Shown here piece after piece: positions 29,506-39,665 of a DNA stretch of 64,000 nt (its first letter is position 1; each line of letters opens with the position of its first letter). The stretch spans positions 1-64,000 of the forward strand of contig JAIELX010000011.1 in assembly GCA_019752635.1 (NCBI GenBank), read 5' to 3'. Both the position numbers and the translations under genes were made by a program. A model generated the notes under the pieces. The model worked only from the letters and a program-made list of their open reading frames with translations. It ran no database searches and was not told where the DNA came from. The stretch is from Candidatus Obscuribacterales bacterium. Lineage in GTDB: Bacteria; Cyanobacteriota; Vampirovibrionia; Obscuribacterales; Obscuribacteraceae.

Positions 29506-32500
29506 CTAACACAACGGAGCCTCTTGATCGGGAGTCCATCGACGGACCATGGTTTTCAGCTGCTCAAAAGTGAACGGTTTGCTGATGTAGTCGTCCATGC
29601 CGGCTGACATACAGGTTTCCTTGTCTCCCTGCATGGCGTTCGCTGTCATTGCGATGATCGGCGTACGGGCCGCGGTCTGCGCCCGACGGATTATCCGAGT
29701 GGCCTCCAGTCCATCCATCTCGGGCATCTGCCAATCCATGAAGATAATGGAGTACGCACCTTTACTGGCGGCTTCAACGGCTTCTTTACCGTTAGACACT
29801 AATTCAACGGTGTAACCCAGTTTCTCAAAGAGAATGGAAATCATCTGCTGTAGAACCGGGCTGTCTTCCGCCACTAGCACAGCAGCATTTGAGACTGCTT
29901 GCGGTGCAAACGGAGTCGGGGCTGCGATTGTCGGAGACGAAACAGCAGCAAAGCCCTCTTGATTTAACAGCGAGTTGATCCAACGAACAACGTCTCTGGC
30001 AATAATCGGTGTCGGAAGCCACGCATCATACAAGTCCCCCGGTGCAGCTTCGGAGGTTTGCAAACCCACCAGTGAAACAGCATTGAACTGTTCCTCGTTG
30101 CGAATTTTTTCCGCAAGACCTCCAAAAGTTCCAGTTTCAATAACGGCAACATCAACCTGACTATCGTACATACGCATGAGTGCCGCATCTTCGTCGGAGG
30201 CAATCTCGACGTCATACCCGGTAGCAGACAATTGTTCTTTAATCAAATGCGGCGAGTGCGGCCGGCCTGATACCACCAGTACAGACTTGTTTGCAGAAGC
30301 GCCTTCCGGGAGCTCGAGTGTTTCAGAGAGTGCAGAGGAATGCGCCGCTGCTGGATCGAAGAGCGGCAGCTCGCACCAGAAGTGCGAGCCGATCCCGGGA
30401 GTACTTTCCAGCATTATCTGTCCGCCCATGAGCTCCACAAGGCGTTTACTAATTGAAAGGCCCAGACCGGTTCCACCGAACCGTCTCGTGGTCGAACCAT
30501 CTTCTTGAACGAAGGGCTGGAAAAGTTTGCTTTGCGCTTCAAGCGAGATACCGATTCCGGTATCTTGCACGGAAAAACGCACATACCCGGGTCGGGTCGG
30601 CACCACTACAGCGCTCACGACAACTTCTCCCGATGTGGTAAATTTGACCGAGTTCCCGATCAGGTTGACTAGAATCTGCCGCAACCGTGTCGGGTCTCCC
30701 GTCAGGGTTTGGGGAAGTTTCTCATCAACAGCGGAAACAAAGAACAATCCCTTTTGCCGCACCGATGCCGATACCACATCAGATACTTCTTTCAGAACTG
30801 ATCCAGCAGCGAACGGTACGGTATGCAGATCGATCATTCCGGCTTCAATCTTCGAGAAATCCAAAATATCGTTAATGACGGTCAAGAGCGATTGCGCCGA
30901 TTCATTGACCAGGCGCGCATACTCACGTTGTTTCGGCTCCAGAGGCGAGGTCATGAGCAGTTGATTCATACCGATAACAGCACTGATCGGCGTCCTGATT
31001 TCGTGAGATATGTTGGCGACAAACTGGGATTTGAGTTGGGAAGCTTCCAGGGCCTGGTCGCGCGCGCGTGATAGCTCCTCGTTCAGCACGGCAAGCTCCG
31101 CAACCCGCCGCCCAAGATCGGTATTGAGTCCGGTAGCTTTTTCTTCAAGCAGGCGACGTTCGCGAACTTCTTCCTCAAGCCGCTTATTCATGGACTCAAC
31201 TTCGCGAGCGCGATTCATCGCCGAACGCGCCAGGACCAGCGAAAGCAACAGCAGAGAAACGACCAGCAAGATCACGAACAGAACAAGCTCGGGAAAAGCG
31301 CGGATGCTTTCGCGAACAGTTTGCAAAATCTCACTGGTTGGCGTAGTTTGATCTATTGCCCCTGCAGCGGGGCTGTCTACAGCTGTTCCAGGAACGCCGG
31401 ACCCGCGGCGATGCCGTGCAAAGACCGGTTTCCCGTCAGTCGCGTCTTGTACCTCCTGGAATTCGACCGGATCCTGTTTGCGTTTCAAGGGCTGCTGCTG
31501 CTGAGGTCTCTGGTCGACCAATTGTTTGAGACTTTCGGGCGTAGCTGACGCTGCCGGATTGACGCTTTCCCGGCGAGATCTTCCAACGCGATCACGAGAC
31601 TCTACCAGAGGCGATCGAGTCTCAAGTGCATTACGGATACTTTGCCGCGACGCATCAAATGTCGAACTTACAGCAGCCGAGGAAGACACCGCAAACACGT
31701 TGGTGTTGTTAGCGCCGCTCGTCGATCCGCCGGACACGGCAGCAGCGTCGCCAGCAGTGTTGGCCGCGGGCGAGCCGGGCTCCGCAGGTCCGCCAGAGAG
31801 CGGCGGACTTCCGGGCCGAGTTACAGGCGGTATTCCAGATGGCACTGAGTCGGGCAAGAGACCCGGTGAAGGGTTTTGCACGTTCACAGGCGGGACCGCA
31901 CCAGCGAGTCCGTTCGGAATGAATCCGACATTCCCTCTCGTAATGTGAATGACAGCAGCCGTTTTTAGCACCCTGTCGAGCGCCTGCTTCACTCCCGAAT
32001 CCGCTTGATTCAGCTGCTTAAGCTGCTGGCCGATTACACCGGCCAGCTGAATCTCGCCGACAGCGACAGTGCCTTCGGTGGAAAGAACGACGTTCCTCCG
32101 GCTCACTCCATCGGCAGGAAGCAAAGTTTCGCGACTTAAACCGCTATCGGAAGCTATCAATTCATAGCCAGGTCCGACCGCAAACGTTTTTTGCCCTAGC
32201 AGTTCCACTTGCACGCCGGAATGTGCCGCGTCCAGGTTCTGTACACGAATAACTCCATTCTCGACCTTCACCAACACATCAGCGTTCTTACGAATGTTTA
32301 CTGTTGCAAGCCTGGTAGACACTTGCACCGGTGCGCCATTTGCTACTACCAGCAATGAACCGTTATCCAACTCGACAAGTCCCGGACTCGGCTGGCGAAT
32401 AGTTGCACCCTCGAATGGAAAAACAGCGGCAGGTTTATTGCTTCCTCCGGAATCGCTCAACGCCGACGAAAAGGCAAGAGGAGGGGTCGATGCGAGCAAT

Positions 32501-33075
32501 TGCAGACCGGGCAAACGTTCAGGCGTGGCGCGCCAAACGGGCGCGGAGTTTTGCAATGATACTAACGGGCTCAGTTGAGCAGATGGCCGGTTTAATGAAT
32601 GGGATTGCGTTCGCCCCTGGTCACCATCGACCTTTCCGAACGACGCGGCCATCGCTGAAGAGGATTGCTGCGCCGCGGCGACCCGAGCCATGTCATTGAA
32701 CCGTGGCCCGGCGTGATGAGCAATTCCTGAAGTGAAATTGAGCGCTCCCATATGCCCGGTCGCCAGATTCGACGCGCCTGAGACTGAGTGCAACGGCGCC
32801 TCGATTGCTGCCATTGCTCTGTTGGATGCGACAGACGCTGCATTCGTTGCCGCAGGACCTCCACCGTATAAGCCAGACAGCCCCGGCAGCCGGTTCGTGA
32901 AACCACCAACCGGAGAGCGTGGCTGCCCGAAGGGACTCTCGGCACCAACGCTGCGGACTGCGCCAGCCACCATTGCGACCGTAACGGCAAGGCATAACGC
33001 ATGACCGGCACGGCTACGCATTCTACAGGCAGATACGGATTCACTAAATTGTCGACGTAAAAGAGATTTCGGCAT
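29506..33075 (-). CDS. hybrid sensor histidine kinase with FecR-like sensor domain and two receiver domains
   Basis: 1189 residues. Signal or first membrane helix about 25-45 ([18 protein letters not shown]). Residues about 220-312 are FecR-like ([49 protein letters not shown]). A Pro/Ser-rich linker leads to a transmembrane helix at 596-616 and a coiled coil 620-680. HisKA His691 ([11 protein letters not shown]), HATPase with N807 (NLIGNSVKF), G1 DTGIG 838-842 and GTGLGLSI. The first receiver (about 931-1045) is degenerate: Glu980 stands where the phospho-Asp should be. The second (1063-1189) is intact, with Asp1114 in [11 protein letters not shown] and Lys in SKPF. A periplasmic FecR-type sensor in a phosphorelay kinase is uncommon. 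No output regulator is adjacent. Confidence 0.9.
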   Translation of the reverse strand: MPKSLLRRQFSESVSACRMRSRAGHALCLAVTVAMVAGAVRSVGAESPFGQPRSPVGGFTNRLPGLSGLYGGGPAATNAASVASNRAMAAIEAPLHSVSGASNLATGHMGALNFTSGIAHHAGPRFNDMARVAAAQQSSSAMAASFGKVDGDQGRTQSHSLNRPSAQLSPLVSLQNSAPVWRATPERLPGLQLLASTPPLAFSSALSDSGGSNKPAAVFPFEGATIRQPSPGLVELDNGSLLVVANGAPVQVSTRLATVNIRKNADVLVKVENGVIRVQNLDAAHSGVQVELLGQKTFAVGPGYELIASDSGLSRETLLPADGVSRRNVVLSTEGTVAVGEIQLAGVIGQQLKQLNQADSGVKQALDRVLKTAAVIHITRGNVGFIPNGLAGAVPPVNVQNPSPGLLPDSVPSGIPPVTRPGSPPLSGGPAEPGSPAANTAGDAAAVSGGSTSGANNTNVFAVSSSAAVSSTFDASRQSIRNALETRSPLVESRDRVGRSRRESVNPAASATPESLKQLVDQRPQQQQPLKRKQDPVEFQEVQDATDGKPVFARHRRGSGVPGTAVDSPAAGAIDQTTPTSEILQTVRESIRAFPELVLFVILLVVSLLLLSLVLARSAMNRAREVESMNKRLEEEVRERRLLEEKATGLNTDLGRRVAELAVLNEELSRARDQALEASQLKSQFVANISHEIRTPISAVIGMNQLLMTSPLEPKQREYARLVNESAQSLLTVINDILDFSKIEAGMIDLHTVPFAAGSVLKEVSDVVSASVRQKGLFFVSAVDEKLPQTLTGDPTRLRQILVNLIGNSVKFTTSGEVVVSAVVVPTRPGYVRFSVQDTGIGISLEAQSKLFQPFVQEDGSTTRRFGGTGLGLSISKRLVELMGGQIMLESTPGIGSHFWCELPLFDPAAAHSSALSETLELPEGASANKSVLVVSGRPHSPHLIKEQLSATGYDVEIASDEDAALMRMYDSQVDVAVIETGTFGGLAEKIRNEEQFNAVSLVGLQTSEAAPGDLYDAWLPTPIIARDVVRWINSLLNQEGFAAVSSPTIAAPTPFAPQAVSNAAVLVAEDSPVLQQMISILFEKLGYTVELVSNGKEAVEAASKGAYSIIFMDWQMPEMDGLEATRIIRRAQTAARTPIIAMTANAMQGDKETCMSAGMDDYISKPFTFEQLKTMVRRWTPDQEAPLC

Positions 33076-33493
33076 AAATTAACGCCCGGACACCGGCAAT
33101 GCAACTAAATTATTGAGAGGCGAGAGTGGTCTAAATGCCTGCAACGGCGGGACATGAAGACAGGGATGCCACGGAAACTATAGCTATTGTGACCGGGAGG
33201 ATTCCAACTTCGCTGTTAAGTTAGACCTTGGTGACGAAAGAAGCCGTGACAAGTTCCAGTGAAAGCCCCTAACACCAGTGTTAACTCCACCGGCAGTTGC
33301 AGAGCCCGACCGGCGCCGCAATGGCACCATATATGCCACCATAGACGAGGCGCAATCGTGCTTCCTGGAACCACAAAAAAACTATTGCATTAAATGGGAT
33401 AACGCGCATAATAGAATGCTCAGTCCAATTTGCGGACTTGCCTCCTCCGGTAGGTATATGGCTGGTTACCGTGTACGTCGTTGAGGATTACCA
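33076..33493. promoter_or_regulatory. intergenic region with candidate sigma-70 promoter
   Basis: 418 bp between the divergent kinase gene and the 665-residue TPR gene. The only promoter-like pair I see reads rightward: TTGCAT (33385-33390) and CATAAT (33407-33412) with a 16-bp spacer, about 80 bp before the TPR start. No repeat or RNA structure stands out in the rest. Confidence 0.4.
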
Positions 33494-35491
33494 ATGCCAA
33501 CAGGCCGGTCAGAAGAGTTAGACTTTCGCGCGCCCGAACGCAGCCAGCATGACGATCAAGCTGGTAACGAGGAGCCGTACGACGGCTTCGCAGCCTATAG
33601 AAGCGGACTTGCTCCGGAAGACCAGCCAAACGGCAGTCCAGAGGATCAACCGGGCGACCGGAATCAGGACCGTCCAGCCGAAGATCCAGAAGTTACTCGA
33701 CAGAAAGAGTTGTCTCGAGCGCTGGAAACCAGGCAACAGCCGTATGCAAAAGACCTTGCGGAAATTCGTGAGTCTATAAAAACCGGCAAGGCATTTGAAG
33801 AACTCGCCAAACAAAGTACCTTCAATAATCCCTACAACACCGTTGAAGTTGACGGACCGAACGGCAAGAAACTTCTGGTCAGCGACACAGGTCGCAAAGG
33901 CGTCTATGTTGTTAGAGAAGGGGATTCCACCTATATCCTCAATCAGGATCGCCCGACGCTAGATAGCAAGTTCGCAGCGGGGGCACCAGCTGGAAAAGAC
34001 TCCAACTGGTCGCAAGACAAGCAGTCACGCAAAGAATACAATTCGATGTTGATCCACGCGTCACTCAGCCTCGGTCAGCAAGCAGACTCACTCCGCGGCG
34101 CACCGCGAGAACAAGCCCTGAGAAGCGTTCAATCGATGTATGAGGGAGCACACAAAGAAGGTTTGGTATCCGATAAGCAACTAGCAGACGAACTTGGATA
34201 TCTCGGATTTCGCTATTCAAACGAGCTCAAAGACTTTGGTAAAGGTTTGGCTTTGAGTGAGCGAGCACTTTCACTCATGGAAAAAACCGTTGGCAATTCC
34301 GCTGCCGATACTATTAACCAGAGAATGCATCTGATCTCGGACTACTTGCAAGCTGGTAAACCAGCAAGCGCCGACTCGTTACTGAAGAAACAAACGGCGG
34401 CAATGCTTGACGCCGAGAAAGACGGTCGGGGACTAGACCAGGCGATAGCCCTCGAAAGAGGCATGCTAGTCCAACAACTCAATCAGCGTGACAAGAAAGA
34501 CGAAGCAAACAAAATTCAAGACCGCGCACTCGACTTACTTATGAAGAATCCCGACGGACTAGACCTGCATGGTGCCGGCATGGTCAATACTCGACGGCAG
34601 CTAATCGAACACTACAAAGAACAGAAGAAGCCGGAGAATGTCTCCAAGCTTTACGATCAAGAAATTAAAGCGCTAAAGCAATTGCAGGCATCGGAGCCGA
34701 CATCATATCGAATTCCGCAAATGCGAAATGGATTAATTTCCGATCTAGCGAATATGAAGGACCATGAGCGGTTGAAGCCCTTGCTGGAAGAGAAGCGCGA
34801 AGAGTTGAACGACATAGAAACATATCCGACTCATCAAGTAGACTGGCTCAGGAATACTCGAATCACTCTGGCACAACGCTACCTGCAAGTAGGCAACGCA
34901 GAGCGTGCGTCCGAAACGGGCAAGCAAGTATTCGATTCCGCAAATAAAGACATGAAAAGCGCTGACAGTGCCACTATTCAGCAGCGCCTTGAGCTTCAGT
35001 CAAAGCTAGCTGGTTTGGAAGGCAAGAAAGAATTCAACGATTTCTCCGGCAAAACAATTGAGATGTTTCGCGAATTCGAGAAGAAAGACAAGGTAGATCA
35101 AGCCGAAGTATCACAAATCCGTCGCCTCTTAATAGAGCAGGCGGAATCTCGCAAGGACGGCAAAGCCATGGCCGGATTCCTGGAAGACGAGCTGAAATCA
35201 CTTGAATCGAAGCAACCGAAGAACGAAAGCGCCATCGCCGATTGCAAACAAAGTATCGGTGATGCCATGGTTATGCAAGGCAAAAACAAAGAAGCCGCAA
35301 CTATCTATGAGAAGCTTGCCAAAGAAGCCGTCCGTGACCGCGACAAAGTAGAGCCGCTCGAAAAACTCGCAGACGTACTAGAACAACTTGGTCGCAAAGC
35401 CGAGGCCGAAACCGCACGAAAAGACGCAAAAGCCATCAGAAAAGGACTCCCCCCGGAAACTTACCGCTCCCCGAATATGCTGGTCCGCTAA
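33494..35491 (+). CDS. 665-residue TPR-repeat protein
   Basis: ATG at 33494 with GAGG 9 nt upstream. Residues 1-75 are acidic and Pro/Gln-rich, disordered-looking. Residues about 215-640 are helical repeats of TPR type (ERALSLMEKTVGNSAADTIN, AIALERGMLVQQLNQRDKKD, KNKEAATIYEKLAKEA), about 42 residues apart with longer insertions. The protein is Lys/Glu/Asp-rich with no signal peptide or membrane helix, so a soluble scaffold is likely. No binding partner is evident. The next gene is convergent, so this gene is probably monocistronic. Confidence 0.72.
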   Translation: MPTGRSEELDFRAPERSQHDDQAGNEEPYDGFAAYRSGLAPEDQPNGSPEDQPGDRNQDRPAEDPEVTRQKELSRALETRQQPYAKDLAEIRESIKTGKAFEELAKQSTFNNPYNTVEVDGPNGKKLLVSDTGRKGVYVVREGDSTYILNQDRPTLDSKFAAGAPAGKDSNWSQDKQSRKEYNSMLIHASLSLGQQADSLRGAPREQALRSVQSMYEGAHKEGLVSDKQLADELGYLGFRYSNELKDFGKGLALSERALSLMEKTVGNSAADTINQRMHLISDYLQAGKPASADSLLKKQTAAMLDAEKDGRGLDQAIALERGMLVQQLNQRDKKDEANKIQDRALDLLMKNPDGLDLHGAGMVNTRRQLIEHYKEQKKPENVSKLYDQEIKALKQLQASEPTSYRIPQMRNGLISDLANMKDHERLKPLLEEKREELNDIETYPTHQVDWLRNTRITLAQRYLQVGNAERASETGKQVFDSANKDMKSADSATIQQRLELQSKLAGLEGKKEFNDFSGKTIEMFREFEKKDKVDQAEVSQIRRLLIEQAESRKDGKAMAGFLEDELKSLESKQPKNESAIADCKQSIGDAMVMQGKNKEAATIYEKLAKEAVRDRDKVEPLEKLADVLEQLGRKAEAETARKDAKAIRKGLPPETYRSPNMLVR

Positions 35492-35596
35492 ACGAATAGG
35501 CCAAGCGCTCGATCGACGGTTTACGCGAAGCGTCGGAATCTGCGCCCGGAGACGAAGAGTCTTGCCGTATTTACAACCGGAGCGCAGCTACGAAAC

Positions 35597-36325
35597 TTAG
35601 CGTTTGACGATCCGCATGTGCATGAACATAGGCACGCGCTGCCAGCGCTTCCATCCGACTTCGCGCGCGATGTCGTCCGGCACTCGATGCTCGCGCATTG
35701 CTTCAACCAGGAGCCCGGCGCGTTCAAACGCGCGGCTAAAAGCTTCAAGCGGCCGATGCTGGCTATGAAACGTCATCGATAATCCATTGCGCTCGATTGG
35801 AAACGCGTAACGACTTTCGTCTAAATAAGAACCATCGATTACAAATTCGGCCTTCTCGTTTTCGTCCGAAAACTTGCCGGCGGAATTCAAGGGATGAACT
35901 ATGGACAAGCATGCCGACGTCCCCGGTTTCATAATGCGCGCCATTTCCCCTACGGCTGCATACAAATCATCGATATCATGCAAACACATGAATGAAACGA
36001 CCAGGCTGGCGCAATTGTCATCCAGCGGAAGCTTCGATGCATTGCCTACTCGGTAGTCTCCATCCTTATCTGCTTCACGTGCCAGCGCAATCAGTTTCTC
36101 CGAAACATCCACACCACACATGCGGTGTCCTATCTTCGCCAGATCCCGAGCCAAACGACCTTCGCCACAACCGACATCTACTGTTAGCTCGCCTGGTTCA
36201 GGCAAGAGCTGCAAAAACTGATCGCGGTGAAATTTCCAGTAGGAGTCATGCCCTGGCTCTCTCGCCCAAGCAGCCCAGTTAAGCGCTTCTTGCTTCCACG
36301 CATCACTTAAGGATATAGAATTCAC
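35597..36325 (-). CDS. class I SAM-dependent methyltransferase
   Basis: 242 residues, GTG start overlapping the stop of the upstream gene in a GTGA, so the two are translationally coupled. Rossmann methyltransferase fold: motif I VDVGCGEGRLARDLA at about 48-62, acidic residue in GVDVSEKLIALA, motif near NASKLPLDDNCASLVVSF, then CLHDIDDLYAAVGEMARIMK. This matches Methyltransf_11/25-type small-molecule methylases. The substrate cannot be read from sequence. Its partner gene is an alpha-helical toroid-like protein, which suggests a shared small-molecule or peptide substrate, but that is inference. Confidence 0.88.
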   Translation of the reverse strand: MNSISLSDAWKQEALNWAAWAREPGHDSYWKFHRDQFLQLLPEPGELTVDVGCGEGRLARDLAKIGHRMCGVDVSEKLIALAREADKDGDYRVGNASKLPLDDNCASLVVSFMCLHDIDDLYAAVGEMARIMKPGTSACLSIVHPLNSAGKFSDENEKAEFVIDGSYLDESRYAFPIERNGLSMTFHSQHRPLEAFSRAFERAGLLVEAMREHRVPDDIAREVGWKRWQRVPMFMHMRIVKR

Positions 36326-37434
36326 TTAATTGCCTCCGAGGTTTCAATCAATTTTTCGTCAATCAGCGTTCTTAACGTTTCTCTGGTGTCATTCCAAATC
36401 CCGGTGAGGTAAGGGGATTCAGTCCCCTCGCGGCTCACCAATTCCAAAAGCGGAAAACTCGCCGCAGGAGCGCGGAACCAGGTCGAGTCCTTCGCGTCAA
36501 ACCAACGCGACGTGTTGCCGCTCCACGCATCGCGTTGCACACACACAGTTCCGTCCGGAAAGCTGGTGTCGATCAATCGAATTGTTTCAGCAATTGCTGA
36601 GACCGGAATCGGAGTGCGAAGCTTCAAAGACCAGCGCAGCAAAAAGTTCAGACCTCGCAAAACGTCGTAGTGATAGAAGCGAGGGAAGCACACCCGTGTC
36701 CAAGCTTCATCAATAGCTTTTCCCGTAGAAGCTCTGCGGAAGATTCTCTTTTGAATCAAGAATTGAGCACCGCGATTCAGGAACTCCACCTCGGCTTCAG
36801 TAAACTCGCGCCGTGTATAGTGCAGAACAGCTTCAAGCACCGGTAAGGTTGACACTACGGAAGCGCGCGGCACGTCGCGCACATATGCGGCTTCGTCACA
36901 GTTCAGTCCGCCATCATCCATTTGATAACGCAAGAACCACTCTCGCATCCAGGGATATCGCTCGTCGAGGTTCACACCATAACTGGTCAACAATTGGTAT
37001 ATGGAACCCAACTGACAATGGCAAGCCACATGAAATAGAGGATCACGTCCGGTCGGGACATCATCTTCTCTGAACGGAAAGAAGTCCAGATAGTAACTGT
37101 CGAAGGCCTGAAGGATCTTCTCAATTACCTGCGGCGGAATTTCTGCGACTCGCCCCATTTCAAACAACAGCATCATCTGCCACCATGGCCCGTTCCACTT
37201 CGGCCAGTAGGCGTCGACATCAATGCTCGCCGACGCCGCAGGTGAATGCAAGTACTTCAAGCATGCAAGCAGAGCAAAGTTGTCGTCCAACACAGGCGTT
37301 AACTGCACCAGTGGCTTGCGGGCAATGAATTCGAGCTCGTCCATTCTTTTCCAATCGCAAAGATTAGGAGTGAAAACGGATTCGTGACACAAGACAGAAT
37401 TACTCGCCACATAGAGATGCGAGCAAACAACCAT
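36322..37434 (-). CDS. alpha-helical protein resembling prenyltransferase / terpene-cyclase (alpha/alpha toroid) fold
   Basis: 370 residues; start uncertain, with an ATG at 37344 (MDELEF) as a strong alternative giving 340 residues. Helical throughout, with repeated helix-turn pairs and a QMDDGGLNCDE segment near 186, like the QxxDGG repeats of prenyltransferase and squalene-cyclase toroids. Other features: Trp-rich stretch near 87 (KWNGPWWQM), many aromatic residues, and WFDAKDSTWFRAPAAS near 320. No catalytic DXDD is visible. It shares a GTGA overlap with the methyltransferase. N-acylglucosamine epimerase-like or lanthionine-cyclase-like toroids are alternatives. Function is unproven. Confidence 0.6.
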   Translation of the reverse strand: MVVCSHLYVASNSVLCHESVFTPNLCDWKRMDELEFIARKPLVQLTPVLDDNFALLACLKYLHSPAASASIDVDAYWPKWNGPWWQMMLLFEMGRVAEIPPQVIEKILQAFDSYYLDFFPFREDDVPTGRDPLFHVACHCQLGSIYQLLTSYGVNLDERYPWMREWFLRYQMDDGGLNCDEAAYVRDVPRASVVSTLPVLEAVLHYTRREFTEAEVEFLNRGAQFLIQKRIFRRASTGKAIDEAWTRVCFPRFYHYDVLRGLNFLLRWSLKLRTPIPVSAIAETIRLIDTSFPDGTVCVQRDAWSGNTSRWFDAKDSTWFRAPAASFPLLELVSREGTESPYLTGIWNDTRETLRTLIDEKLIETSEAIK

Positions 37435-37454
37435 GATGCCGAATCAAACCACCC

Positions 37455-37460
37455 TATAAT
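37455..37460 (+). promoter_or_regulatory. TATAAT -10-like box upstream of the kinase-like gene
   Basis: A perfect TATAAT lies about 155 bp before the kinase-like gene start, in the right orientation. I see no good -35 at the expected distance. Confidence 0.25.
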
Positions 37461-37614
37461 ACAGCACGAAGCCGTTGGTACGTTCTGTCATGTGTGGTAA
37501 TAGTATGGAAATTGAGGCGCAATGGATGTCTGAACTACACTTCCGGACTATCAACCGGTTAGCTTACATTCCCGGCGGGTACCATGCAGGAGATTGGCCG
37601 CTTGACGATAAATA

Positions 37615-39405
37615 ATGCAATTACCCGGTTCAAGCAAAAAGAAATATTTATGCTCAATAAGTTACGCAGGCCTATCCGCGTCGCAAATAATTTCATTGCT
37701 GGAATCAGTTGTCTCTATTACATTTGCAAGTGCTGCTTCCGTAAAGGTTTCCACGGTTCTATCGCTGGCGCCCGATTTTATTCAACTGCTGATACAAGGT
37801 AAGACTATCGCTTATCTTGATTGTTTCATTCTCCCGGTTGATAGTGCTAACGGCCCGGCCTGCCAAGTAGCGTATCGCTTGAATGCATTAGATTTGGCTA
37901 TCGCCGAACAAGAAGCCAACCTCACGATTACCTACTTTGATCAGAAACTGCGCCGCAGCGGTGCAAAAAGTGTTTCGATACTTCCGCTTACGGCTATTAT
38001 CGGAGACAAGTACGTCGGTCAAACCAGAGCCGGTGCTATCGAGGCTGTTGCAGATTTGGTTTGCTGCCATCAGCAGTTGCGCGATGCGCAAAACAATGTG
38101 ATCGCATCATGGTACGGTGCGCTGACGTGGTGTTCACCGAAGGCGGGAATGGTTGCTGCAAACTTCTATTACACCTCGCCTGGCGCGAAAAGAAACAAGC
38201 TCTTCTTTCGGTGGCAATTTCATAAGGAGAGCCAGAAAGATAAGCATTTGGTAGTTGCAAACTATGATGTCTACACGCCTGATGACGCTTTTTCCAGGAC
38301 CAATTCAGTAGAGCGCGAAATTGTCAAAGAATTGATTCGGCAGACCAGCGATCGCCTTTGTCGAAGAGGAGCGCAAAGAGTATCGCTGGAATTAGGACCG
38401 CATCAGGCGTTATCGGCCGAAACAAAAGAGCCGAGTCCTTATACGACTATCAAGTATTGGCCGGGTTTGCACGAATATCTAGAAGCTATGCAAAATTGGC
38501 AGACCACTCTTGCAGATGAAGAGCTGCAGTCCGGCACACTAGTGCTTGACAGCAAGGGATTGCCAGCCGTAGTGAGTGGTGCATTTGCATCAGTCTATCG
38601 AATCAAATGCGGTGAACGTCAGTATGCAGTGCGCTGTTTCTCTACATCTGTCAGGGATCACGCAGAGCGATATCGGCGACTCAGCAATTTCGTCTGCAAC
38701 GACAGCCTTCCCCACACGATTGACTTTCACTTTTTGGAGAAGGGCATTCTCATTCGCGGGCAATGGTTTCCTGCGGTGAAGATGGAATGGATTGAAGGCG
38801 AATCACTCGGTTCATTCATAACGAGGAATCTTCACTCTCGCAAATCTCTGCTGACTCTCAGGCGAACATTCTGGACAATGATGCTTGCTCTGGGAGCGGA
38901 GGAGGTTGCGCACGGCGATCTACAACACGGCAATATTATCGTGCGCGGCAGCAATCTATTTTTGATCGACTATGACGGCATGTATACACCAAGCCTGCAA
39001 GGATTTCGAAGCAAGGAAAAAGGACACCCCGCGTACCAGCATCCCGCCCGAGGGGATTCGCACTTCGGTCCATATCTCGACAATTTTTCGGCCTGGTTGA
39101 TCGACACGGCATTACTAACGCTGACAATCGATCCCTCTTTCTGGACAACGTTCGGGGAAGGCGATGAGTCTTTGTTGTTTAGGCGCCAAGACCTGATCGC
39201 TCCAGACCAGTCAAAGATTTTTTGGCAGCTTAGTCGCCACGAGAATCGCGAACTCAACTACAGGGGCGAATACCTCAGAAAGTTGCTAACCTGGCCGCCT
39301 GACTCCATTCCTCCTCTGTCGCCAGGCTATCCGGATTTGCTGCCGGACTACGACGAGAGAGCGACAGAAGCTTCGTCGGGCAAAATTCCGGATTGGATGC
39401 ATTAG
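37615..39405 (+). CDS. protein kinase-like (Ser/Thr kinase fold) protein with unknown N-terminal domain
   Basis: 596 residues; start weak, as no ribosome-binding site precedes the ATG. Residues 1-300 are of unknown type, mixed alpha/beta (ASWYGALTWCSPKAG). Residues about 310-520 have a kinase fold: glycine-rich loop SGAFASVYRI at 321-330, Arg340 where the VAIK lysine is expected (YAVRCF), catalytic loop HGDLQHGN with Asp435 and Asn440, and DYDG with Asp452 in place of DFG. A HPAYQHPAR segment follows. Similar kinase-like domains occur in TerY-associated and lanthipeptide-synthetase-type proteins. The Lys to Arg change may weaken ATP binding. It sits 260 bp upstream of the GG-leader protein and its putative operator. 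Phosphotransfer activity is uncertain. Confidence 0.78.
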   Translation: MQLPGSSKKKYLCSISYAGLSASQIISLLESVVSITFASAASVKVSTVLSLAPDFIQLLIQGKTIAYLDCFILPVDSANGPACQVAYRLNALDLAIAEQEANLTITYFDQKLRRSGAKSVSILPLTAIIGDKYVGQTRAGAIEAVADLVCCHQQLRDAQNNVIASWYGALTWCSPKAGMVAANFYYTSPGAKRNKLFFRWQFHKESQKDKHLVVANYDVYTPDDAFSRTNSVEREIVKELIRQTSDRLCRRGAQRVSLELGPHQALSAETKEPSPYTTIKYWPGLHEYLEAMQNWQTTLADEELQSGTLVLDSKGLPAVVSGAFASVYRIKCGERQYAVRCFSTSVRDHAERYRRLSNFVCNDSLPHTIDFHFLEKGILIRGQWFPAVKMEWIEGESLGSFITRNLHSRKSLLTLRRTFWTMMLALGAEEVAHGDLQHGNIIVRGSNLFLIDYDGMYTPSLQGFRSKEKGHPAYQHPARGDSHFGPYLDNFSAWLIDTALLTLTIDPSFWTTFGEGDESLLFRRQDLIAPDQSKIFWQLSRHENRELNYRGEYLRKLLTWPPDSIPPLSPGYPDLLPDYDERATEASSGKIPDWMH

Positions 39406-39524
39406 GCCATCGGGACGATGCCACTAATGCACAAGCTTCTTGGGCGACGCCGGAAACGCAATGAGTCTGGATGAAAGCCGTGAGCCAAACAAGTCCCCTA
39501 CCAAAAGAGACAATCAGAAAAGAA

Positions 39525-39542
39525 TGCACAATTGTGCACAAT
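39525..39542. promoter_or_regulatory. overlapping palindromes, candidate operator
   Basis: TGCACAATTGTGCA (39525-39538) is a perfect 14-bp palindrome and overlaps ATTGTGCACAAT (39531-39542), a second perfect 12-bp palindrome; TGCACAAT occurs twice. It lies 124 bp upstream of the GG-leader gene start. This is the symmetry expected of a dimeric repressor site. Confidence 0.45.
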
Positions 39543-39665
39543 CGTTCTCCTCTTAATGCAGGGGAAAAATACGGTATTCGCCCCTGAAGGGCTGTTTAAG
39601 TAGCCATAGTTGTTGCATCTCTTCTATCGCATACTTCAATCACAAGGCAGGGGAGGAGAAACGCC

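Noticed and set aside
35388..35600. 70-codon frame overlapping the end of the TPR gene
   Set aside because: Arg-rich out-of-frame shadow of the TPR coding region.
37584..37802. 72-codon frame overlapping the start of the kinase-like gene
   Set aside because: Different frame, Arg/Phe/Cys-rich residues with no domain; probably not translated.
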